NCBI GenBank assembly: GCA_903932565.1
Contig: CAIZGQ010000347.1
Coordinates: forward strand, 1 to 6,336
From: an uncultured Hyphomicrobiales bacterium
GTDB taxonomy: Bacteria > Pseudomonadota > Alphaproteobacteria > Rhizobiales > Beijerinckiaceae
Reading direction: 5' to 3'
Length of the DNA: 6,336 nucleotides
Of this stretch, positions 1 through 5,731 are shown piece by piece. How positions within the stretch are numbered: the stretch's first letter is position 1; each line of letters starts with the position of its first letter. The notes below the pieces were generated by a model. That model was not told the origin of the DNA and did not search any database. It worked only from the letters and a program-made list of their open reading frames with translations. The position numbers and the translations under genes are program-made.

Positions 1-602
1 GTGTCGGGAATCTGCTTTTCCACGAGCGGGGTCCACACATAGCCGGGCGAGATACAGTTCGATGTGATGCCGAACGTCGCCGTCTCCAAAGCCACAGTTT
101 TGCTGAGACCCGCAAGGCCGTGTTTGGCGGTCACATAGGCCGCCTTGAAGGGCGAGGCGACCAGCGAATGGGCGGACGCGGTGTTGATAATGCGGCCCCA
201 TTTGCGCGTCTTCATGCCCGGCACTGCCGCGCGGATGGCGTGAAACGCAGCATTCAGATTGATCGAAATGATGGCGTCCCACTTGTCGATCGGGAACTCC
301 TCGATGGGTGAGACGAACTGGATGCCCGCATTGTTGACCAGAATATCAACGGAGCCCAGCGTGTCCTCGGCCTGCTTGATCATGCCGGCGACCTCGACAG
401 GCTTGCTCATGTCAGCGCCCGAGTAGATGCATTTCACGTCGAAGTCGGTTTCAATCTTGCTGCGTTCAGCCTCGATGGCGGAAGCGTCCCCAAACCCGTT
501 AATCAGAATGTTGGCGCCTTCGGCGGCCAGGGCGCGGGCGATGCAAAGACCGATGCCGCTCGTCGATCCGGTGACAACGGCGTTGCGTGTTTTGAGGCTC
601 AT
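1..602 (-). CDS. bdhA: D-3-hydroxybutyrate dehydrogenase (SDR family), 3' end outside window
   Basis: Cytoplasmic NAD-dependent enzyme that interconverts D-3-hydroxybutyrate and acetoacetate (EC 1.1.1.30), used in polyhydroxybutyrate and ketone-body metabolism. The 200 complete codons read MSLKTRNAVVTGSTSGIG, giving the SDR cofactor motif TGxxxGIG (residues 11-18), then NNAG (90-93). The catalytic set is N115, S143, Y156 and K160 (YVTAK). Residues matching the known substrate-carboxylate ligands of Pseudomonas HBDH are all present, offset by one: Q95, H145, K153 and Q197. This separates it from generic SDR reductases. The family is about 260 residues, so roughly 60 are missing beyond position 1. 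The ATG at 600-602 has a GGAG Shine-Dalgarno (609-612) at 6 nt spacing. A terminator at 805-825 isolates it from the gene upstream, so its promoter should lie within 603-804; I see no convincing -35/-10 there. Identification is secure; the symbol could equally be hbdH. Confidence 0.95.
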   Translation of the reverse strand, partial: MSLKTRNAVVTGSTSGIGLCIARALAAEGANILINGFGDASAIEAERSKIETDFDVKCIYSGADMSKPVEVAGMIKQAEDTLGSVDILVNNAGIQFVSPIEEFPIDKWDAIISINLNAAFHAIRAAVPGMKTRKWGRIINTASAHSLVASPFKAAYVTAKHGLAGLSKTVALETATFGITSNCISPGYVWTPLVEKQIPD

Positions 603-804
603 GCTGGTCTCCGAGGGTCACGTGAATGGCTATGCGAATGGCAGATCGTCAGTACGATATGCCAAAGGCGGCGATGATGATGGGCAACGGGCAAAAGCCG
701 TTCCAACACTCATAAGCGATCCATGATGAATTTGCGACGACAACGGGTCGCACAGGGTGAGCCGTTTGAAACACGCCCGATGCCGAGTGCCGCCCAAATT
801 TAAA
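603..804. other. intergenic leader of the dehydrogenase gene
   Basis: About 200 bases between the dehydrogenase start and the terminator of the LTXXQ gene. The promoter and 5' leader of the dehydrogenase must lie here if it is transcribed independently. The only element I can point to is the GGAG Shine-Dalgarno at 609-612. No clear promoter hexamers, operator palindrome or convincing small gene was found. Confidence 0.5.
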
Positions 805-825
805 AAGCCCGCACGCGGCGGGCTT
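805..825 (-). terminator. rho-independent terminator of the LTXXQ-protein gene
   Basis: A perfect 8-bp G+C-rich stem (AAGCCCGC at 805-812 pairing with GCGGGCTT at 818-825) encloses a 5-base loop. Read on the minus strand, the stem ends in a T-rich run (GGGCTTTTTAAATTT), as expected of an intrinsic terminator. It begins 5 bases after the TAG stop (831-833) of the LTXXQ gene and so ends that transcript before the dehydrogenase gene. The opposite strand lacks a comparable T tract, so it should act in one direction only. Confidence 0.9.
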
Positions 826-830
826 CTCTG

Positions 831-1667
831 CTACAGGGGCTGTCGAAGTGTCGTGGGAGACGCGACTGACGGGTCGCTGGAAAAGGCATCCCGGGTGCGC
901 TTGAACAGGCCTGTGTCGCCCGGTTCCGCCATGCCGTCACGCCAGTGGCCGGGGCCACGGCCTGGCCGTCCCATATCCTCGCGATCATCATCTCTCGGGC
1001 CGCCCCGGCCGGGCCGCGCGTCGCCATCGATCTGACGACGGCCCCAGTCGCGCCATCCGCGCATGTGATCGGCAATGCGTTGGCGCCAGCCCTCAGGCCC
1101 ATGCGGATGCATGATCATGCCGAGCCGACGCTTCTGATCCTCGCTCAAGCTTGCGTAAAGCGGGCGAGCGGCATCCACCAGCTTGTGCAACACCTCGCCG
1201 CGTGATTGAGCCACATCCGCCATGCGCGCGAGGCCATCCACCGGGTCTTTTGGTCGGCCGCTGTCGGCAAATTCCTTGCGGGTGGACTGAGCTTTGGCGA
1301 TCGCATCACGCACGGCAGTTTCAACCGGCGGCCACAGCTTGTCCTGATCGGGGCTCAGGTGCAAAGCCGCCTTGGCGGCGGCGATGCGCGCGTCGAGAAA
1401 TGCGGCGCGATCCTCGGCACTCAAATGACCCATGCGACGCGGGCCCTCGCCCAAACCAAAATTCAGCATACGGTCGATGTCGCGACCGCCCGCCTGATCG
1501 CCGTGGCGACCTTCATGATCAGGTGGAGGCGGAAGCGGTGCGCCACGCGTGTCGCCAACGGCCGGCGGCGGGCCTGGCGGTTGCTCGGCCTGTGCGTGAA
1601 CTGCAAAAAAGACAGCCGTGCCGAGAGCTGTTGTCAACGCAAGGGTCATAAAAAGGCGCGACGTCAT
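831..1667 (-). CDS. exported Spy/CpxP-like LTXXQ-motif protein
   Basis: Probable periplasmic protein of the LTXXQ (Spy/CpxP) family, whose studied members are ATP-independent chaperones or envelope-stress/metal sensors. Residues 1-27 form a Sec signal peptide (MTSRLF, hydrophobic core 7-23, AQA then E28). A proline/glycine-rich linker follows (about 29-60), then an all-helical region (about 80-190) with two LTXXQ-type motifs: LSPDQ at 104-108, in a typical LHLSPDQDKLWPPVE context, and LSEDQ at 174-178. The C-terminal 90 residues are charged and Arg/Gly-rich (about 215-245) and look disordered. At 278 residues it is longer than E. coli Spy (about 160) because of these extensions. The ATG has AGGAG (1676-1680) at 8 nt. 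It lies 87 bases downstream of the membrane-protein pair with no terminator between, so read-through is possible, but a direct repeat at 1704-1720 suggests its own control. Family assignment is good; a chaperone role is inferred. Confidence 0.85.
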   Translation of the reverse strand: MTSRLFMTLALTTALGTAVFFAVHAQAEQPPGPPPAVGDTRGAPLPPPPDHEGRHGDQAGGRDIDRMLNFGLGEGPRRMGHLSAEDRAAFLDARIAAAKAALHLSPDQDKLWPPVETAVRDAIAKAQSTRKEFADSGRPKDPVDGLARMADVAQSRGEVLHKLVDAARPLYASLSEDQKRRLGMIMHPHGPEGWRQRIADHMRGWRDWGRRQIDGDARPGRGGPRDDDREDMGRPGRGPGHWRDGMAEPGDTGLFKRTRDAFSSDPSVASPTTLRQPL

Positions 1668-1703
1668 GGGGACTTCTCCTGATGGCAGCAGCCATTCAAG
1701 AAA

Positions 1704-1720
1704 CCTACGCTGGCCCTACG
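1704..1720 (-). promoter_or_regulatory. candidate response-regulator site (CGTAGG-N5-CGTAGG)
   Basis: On the minus strand, two identical hexamers CGTAGG are separated by exactly 5 bases (GCCAG), giving an 11-base period, one helical turn. They lie 36 bases upstream of the LTXXQ-protein start codon. This 6-5-6 direct-repeat geometry is typical of OmpR/PhoB-class response regulators such as PhoP and CpxR, and E. coli spy and cpxP are CpxR targets. The hexamer does not match the E. coli CpxR box (GTAAA repeats), and no strong -10 box is visible downstream, so binding is inference from geometry and position. Confidence 0.4.
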
Positions 1721-1754
1721 TCTCGTTCAAATTAAGCTTTGTCCATCTGTAAAA

Positions 1755-3590
1755 TCAGGGCTGCGTAACGGCGAAAATCCGCCAGGGGCCCGGCACAGGC
1801 AATGGCGTGAGGCCTTCGACGCTGTCCCCGTTGGCGAGTGCAGCGCCAAGGCCCATGGCCTCCTCGGCAACGGCGGAACCGGGGCATGTGGCGACATAGG
1901 CAGCATGTGCCGCATGAAGTCGAACCAGAGCTTCCGTCGGCGGCGCGCGGAACGTGTCGAGCGTCGTGCGATTGCCGTGATTGTTGCGGTGGTACGCCGC
2001 GCCCAGCACCGCCATCGGCGTTGACACCAGAATGTGTGAACCCGCGATGATCGGCGCAAGAACTAGACCCGGGGGCAATCCCACGAAAGCTTCAAGCGCC
2101 TGCGGAGACCGGCATGCAGCAATGCGCGCCGCCTGCGCAGTCTCGACGGGATTGTCGTCCGGCACATCACCGGCGGCGAGCGCAAAACTCACCGGCGCGA
2201 AGGGCAGCGAAAGCCCAACGCCCAAAAGTGCAACGGACACGCGCCAACGTTTGGCCAGCCACGTTGAGACATGCGCCACCGCCCCTGCAGCGGATATCAG
2301 CGTGAGAGGCTGCAGCGACCCGCTCACCCGAATTTCCCAGAAGCACAGTGCAAATCCCGCTGTGCAGAGAAGTGTCAGCAACAGCCAGCGCAGGCGGGCA
2401 ATGCCGTGTGTTGCCATCAGCATCACGAGCCCTGCGAGCATCGACAAACCGAGAGGCGCGATCAGCAAGAGACCCGTCACCCAAGGGCGCATGGCGAACA
2501 GCACATTCAGAGGTCGCGCCTCGGTGATCTGCGGCATCAGCAGTGAAAACACCACAGGATCCATGTGCGAAAAGGGATCGCTGAAGCAGGACGGAAACAT
2601 AGCGAGCAGGCAAAGGCCAAATATCAATCCAGAGCCTGCGACAGCGATCAATCGCGCCCGCACTGTGATCAATATCGGCGAGAGCGCCGCCAGGCCAAGG
2701 CACAACGCAGCGCCCGCAAGTCCGGCGCCCATCTGGATTCCCGAATAAGCGTCGCACGCAAGCACAAACCAGCGCGAAGGCGCGATTGTTGCGACAAGCG
2801 CTAGTGCCAGACAGGCTGCGAGCGACGCGCCAAACCATTTCAAGGCGGGCCGCATCGCATCGCCACGCACCACCCAGACAAGCGGCAAGGCGGCGCTGAG
2901 AATTGCGATAAAGGGCAAGTTCTCAAGGCTGATCGCCAGGGAGAGCGCCATGCAAGCCGCGCTGAGCGCGGCAGCCTTGGCGTGACGCAGGTCGAAGGCT
3001 GCAAGCATCCCGGCCACCATCGCAACCAGCAGTGTGATTTGCGGCGCATGATGGCCGATGCGACCGGGCTCAAACTGGCCAAACGTCATGCCGGATAAGG
3101 CCGCAAGTGCAGCGGCGGGAACCGATGCCGCCTCACCAGCCAGCCGTCGCGCCGCAGACATCAGGCCGAGGATGATTGCGAGTTGCAGAAGAATGGGGAA
3201 GGCGACGCGCGCCAGTCGCTCGGCAAAAGTCGGATCGGCGAACAGGCGAAAGAAAAGAATCAGGCCTGCCATGGGCACATCCACCACACGCGACCAATGC
3301 ATGAAGACGCCGGTCGGTGGATCCATGCGCCACGCATGCAAATCAAACCAACCCTGGCCCGACATCCAATCGCGCACCTGCACCATGCGCAGCGCATCGT
3401 CTGGATCGTTGAACGCACCTGTCTGCAAAACCTCACGGAGTCCGTGCGTGTTCAGTGCGATCGACAGGGCCCAACCCAGCAAGGCCACCAGCCAAAATCG
3501 CGCCAGCGCATGTGCTTGTGCTTGAGCGGGTGCAGCAGCCGTGATCCGCGCAGGGGATTGCATGACAGAGGTCATTTTGAAAAAGCTCAA
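1755..3590 (-). CDS. polytopic membrane protein, STT3/AglB-like GT-C fold candidate (downstream paralogue)
   Basis: I do not recognise a named gene. The 611-residue product has roughly a dozen hydrophobic segments (first at about 32-50) and a C-terminal non-membrane domain (about 480-611). After the first segment comes FNDPDDALRM (D62, D64, D65), then MDPPTGVFMHWSR..D (89-104). This resembles the acidic first periplasmic loop and P-x-G...W...D block of STT3/AglB proteins. GRIGHHAPQ (176-184) sits where AglB proteins carry a D-H-H-type second acidic motif, but the aspartate is Gly179 here. QITE (354-357) resembles the TIxE loop element. No WWD acceptor motif is present. C279, C335, C493 and C569 are conserved in the paralogue. 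The start is TTG (3588-3590), sharing TTGA with the upstream gene's stop; in-frame ATGs at 3575 (residue 6) and 3563 (residue 10) are alternatives, and none has a good Shine-Dalgarno. An undecaprenyl- or lipid-linked sugar transferase is plausible but unproven. Confidence 0.8.
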   Translation of the reverse strand: MSFFKMTSVMQSPARITAAAPAQAQAHALARFWLVALLGWALSIALNTHGLREVLQTGAFNDPDDALRMVQVRDWMSGQGWFDLHAWRMDPPTGVFMHWSRVVDVPMAGLILFFRLFADPTFAERLARVAFPILLQLAIILGLMSAARRLAGEAASVPAAALAALSGMTFGQFEPGRIGHHAPQITLLVAMVAGMLAAFDLRHAKAAALSAACMALSLAISLENLPFIAILSAALPLVWVVRGDAMRPALKWFGASLAACLALALVATIAPSRWFVLACDAYSGIQMGAGLAGAALCLGLAALSPILITVRARLIAVAGSGLIFGLCLLAMFPSCFSDPFSHMDPVVFSLLMPQITEARPLNVLFAMRPWVTGLLLIAPLGLSMLAGLVMLMATHGIARLRWLLLTLLCTAGFALCFWEIRVSGSLQPLTLISAAGAVAHVSTWLAKRWRVSVALLGVGLSLPFAPVSFALAAGDVPDDNPVETAQAARIAACRSPQALEAFVGLPPGLVLAPIIAGSHILVSTPMAVLGAAYHRNNHGNRTTLDTFRAPPTEALVRLHAAHAAYVATCPGSAVAEEAMGLGAALANGDSVEGLTPLPVPGPWRIFAVTQP

Positions 3591-5428
3591 CCGGCTGGCT
3601 TGCGCAAGGCGAACACGCGATAGGGCCCTGGCACATCGACGGGCACGAGCCAGTCAGGCACGCGGTTGGCCATCAGCATGGCCGCGAGCCCGTCCGGTGC
3701 CTTGCGGGCATCAAATTTCATCTCGCCGATCTGCGGACAAAACACGAGATAGCTGGCGCCCGTGCTGCGCACATCGCGCTCGGCGAGGTCTGACCCGGAC
3801 ATGAAAGCCTCCAGCACAAGCCGGTTGCCGCGCTTGGCCCGATGATAGGAGGCAGCCACCACCGAATGCTGCGTGTTGGCCAATATGTGCGGGCCGGCAT
3901 CAATAGGATCAAACAGAAGAGCTTGCGGCAATTGACGAAGACCCGCGAAATCTGCCGGATGATCGCAGGTTGTTGTTGTGTCGGACGCTGTGATGGCTGG
4001 CTTTGCGTCGGGCTCAAAACCTGAAGCAAGCGCCTCCGGCAGGTTGGTGAACGGTAGAATGAGCGTGAACCCCCACACCAATTTTGAAGACAGCCTGTCT
4101 GCATCGGCAAATCGGCGGGCCACGTGCGCGGCAAAGACTGCCCCGACACACAGTGTGATGGCGGATGTCGATGTGTCGACGCGCATCTGCCAGCATGCGC
4201 CGGCAAGACCAATGGCGATGAGTGCGGCTGCGAGAAGCCACGGCGCGCGTTGATCGGGCTCGGCTTTTCTCATCATCGTGACTGCAGCCAAGATGCCAAA
4301 CAAATTGGGCACTAGAATTGCTGCGGCGCGGAAGGGGTCTCCAAAGATCAAAGCGGTGAGCGGGCGCCCCTCGTCGATGTTGCGCAACCACAGCGCGATC
4401 AAGGGGTCGGATGATCCCAAAGGATCGTGCAGGCAGTCTGGAAAGCCGATCACAAAAATCGCAACAACACCCGCGCCCAGCAGCGTTGCAACGCCGGCGC
4501 GGGCTTTCCAGACACGGAGAGAACATGTCGCCCTGGCAAGGATGCCAAGGGATGCAGCGCCCGCAAGACCCGTCAACAAAAATGGACTCGAATAAGCATC
4601 GCAAACCGGGTGCATCCACTGCAATGGACCCACGGTGGCGACAAAGGTGACGGGAAGGCAGGCCAACAAAGCGCCCGCGAGCCAGGCCATCTGACGTCCG
4701 GCGCGGTCGCCTCGAATGATCCAGTGAAGTGCAACAACAGCAGTACCCGTGGCGATGAAGGGAAGATTTTCCAGACTGATCGCAAGGGACAACGCGGCAC
4801 TGGCACCAGAGACAATTGCGGAACGGGCGGTCGTTGCATCGAAGCTGCGCACGAGCCCCAAGAAGAACAATGTCAGCAGGATAATTTGCGGCGCATGATG
4901 ATCAATGCGGCCGGGCACGAACTGGATAATGGCGCTTGCAAACAGAGCCCCCACCATCGCGGTCATGCTGGCGACGTGACCGTTTTCCGGACCAGCCAAC
5001 GCCCGCCCCGTGCGCGACAGCAGAAACACAAAAATCGCAGTCAGGATCAGCGGGAATGCGATGCGGGCGAGAATTTCACCGCGCTCCGGCGTCGTGATGT
5101 GGTTGAATATCCACACAAGTACCGCGATGGGCACATCCACGACGCGCGACCAATGCATGACAATGCCGGTCGGGGGATCGAGCCGGTACAGCGTCATGTC
5201 GAACCAGCTTTGCCCGGCCATGAGCGCGCGCACCTGAACCATGCGGGTTGCGTCATCCGTGTCGTTGAAGACGCCGGTCCGCCAGACGTCCATCAGGAAG
5301 GCCGACGCGCGCATGACGCTGGCCAGAACGACACCCGCCAGGCAAATCCACTCGAGGCGCAGCCGGGTCCAAAGGGACACGGGGCCAGCCTCCACATGCG
5401 ACAAAGGGCGAGCGGTCAGGTCGGTCAT
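3587..5428 (-). CDS. polytopic membrane protein, STT3/AglB-like GT-C fold candidate (upstream paralogue)
   Basis: First gene of the tandem pair; 613 residues with the same plan as its neighbour: a first membrane segment at about 27-46, many hydrophobic helices, and a C-terminal soluble domain (about 475-613) ending VPGPYRVFALRKPAG. It keeps the full candidate motif set: FNDTDDATRM (D56, D58, D59), LDPPTGIVMHWSRVVDVP (83-100), GRIDHHAPQ (173-181, with D176 intact), LSLAISLENLPFIA (213-226, identical in the paralogue), NIDE (350-353) and YHR near residue 528. Cysteines 276, 332, 488 and 564 match those of the paralogue. In known STT3/AglB enzymes such loop acids bind the metal and lipid-linked sugar, so this copy is the better candidate for an active transferase; the lack of a WWD motif argues against sequon-specific protein N-glycosylation. 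ATG 5426-5428 is the only start before an upstream in-frame stop, and it has no clear Shine-Dalgarno. Homology of the pair is certain; GT-C assignment is inference. Confidence 0.82.
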   Translation of the reverse strand: MTDLTARPLSHVEAGPVSLWTRLRLEWICLAGVVLASVMRASAFLMDVWRTGVFNDTDDATRMVQVRALMAGQSWFDMTLYRLDPPTGIVMHWSRVVDVPIAVLVWIFNHITTPERGEILARIAFPLILTAIFVFLLSRTGRALAGPENGHVASMTAMVGALFASAIIQFVPGRIDHHAPQIILLTLFFLGLVRSFDATTARSAIVSGASAALSLAISLENLPFIATGTAVVALHWIIRGDRAGRQMAWLAGALLACLPVTFVATVGPLQWMHPVCDAYSSPFLLTGLAGAASLGILARATCSLRVWKARAGVATLLGAGVVAIFVIGFPDCLHDPLGSSDPLIALWLRNIDEGRPLTALIFGDPFRAAAILVPNLFGILAAVTMMRKAEPDQRAPWLLAAALIAIGLAGACWQMRVDTSTSAITLCVGAVFAAHVARRFADADRLSSKLVWGFTLILPFTNLPEALASGFEPDAKPAITASDTTTTCDHPADFAGLRQLPQALLFDPIDAGPHILANTQHSVVAASYHRAKRGNRLVLEAFMSGSDLAERDVRSTGASYLVFCPQIGEMKFDARKAPDGLAAMLMANRVPDWLVPVDVPGPYRVFALRKPAG

Positions 5429-5731
5429 GGTGAGGGCGTCCGCGGCGCGCGCCGCAAGACACGCTCAAGGGTCCAGGTTGCCACAAGCGTGTTGACGGTT
5501 GATTACCTGACATCCACCACGGGGGTCTCTGCCCCTCGCGTGCGCGCTGACCTGGCTTGCGGCATAGAACACAGGGTTCATTCGCGGTAAGTAGCGGTGG
5601 ATTAACTGTTTTTATTGCGGCTTTGCTGCCACACGTCGCGCCCAAACAACCGCAGGCGACAATAAACCGTCGCAACAGGGGTCTGGGCTCTGTATGGTTC
5701 GAGATAATCAAAACCTGATGTTTGGATATCT
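5429..5731. other. divergent intergenic region between membrane-protein pair and outer-membrane barrel gene
   Basis: This 303-base stretch must carry the promoters of both divergent units. Visible elements are a 7-bp inverted repeat (ACACGCT at 5459-5465, AGCGTGT at 5486-5492, 20 bases between), a 5-bp inverted repeat (GCGAC 5656-5660, GTCGC 5669-5673), an A+T-rich patch near 5600-5616, and a GATAAT sequence at 5702-5707 that could be a -10 for the plus-strand gene but lacks a matching -35. No open reading frame here looks like a gene, and I see no RNA gene. Confidence 0.5.

Noticed and set aside
630..713. 27-codon minus-strand reading frame (starts MSVGTAFARC) in the dehydrogenase leader
   Set aside because: There is no convincing Shine-Dalgarno, no recognisable sequence and no attenuator structure after it; frames this short occur by chance.
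1151..1682. Two plus-strand open frames (158 and 166 codons) opposite the LTXXQ gene
   Set aside because: The minus-strand gene has a signal peptide, LTXXQ motifs, a Shine-Dalgarno and a terminator; the plus-strand products have none of these.
1682..1695. Small hairpin ATGGC-AGCA-GCCAT just upstream of the LTXXQ Shine-Dalgarno
   Set aside because: With only a 5-bp stem and no evident link to a regulatory mechanism, it is too weak to call.
1701..1731. ECF-sigma-like promoter (minus strand GAAC, 15 bases, CGTA) upstream of the LTXXQ gene
   Set aside because: Spacing and the -10 element fit the known GGAAC-N16/17-CGTT pattern only loosely, and the CGTA is already part of the direct repeat.
1981..2748. 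255-codon plus-strand open frame and overlapping minus-strand alternative (2167-2838)
   Set aside because: Both lie within the conserved membrane-protein gene in other frames, and their translations show no membrane segments or family motifs.
1755..5428. RND efflux (AcrB-like) identity for the two large membrane proteins
   Set aside because: I vaguely recall such a label on similar proteins, but AcrB-type pumps are over 1000 residues with two large periplasmic domains; nothing of that architecture is present here.
4427..5590. 387-codon open frame on the plus strand, antisense to the upstream membrane-protein gene
   Set aside because: It is an antisense shadow in a G+C-rich gene: the product is hydrophilic low-complexity (rich in R, G, Q, H), has no recognisable motif, and the minus-strand gene beneath is well supported by its paralogue.
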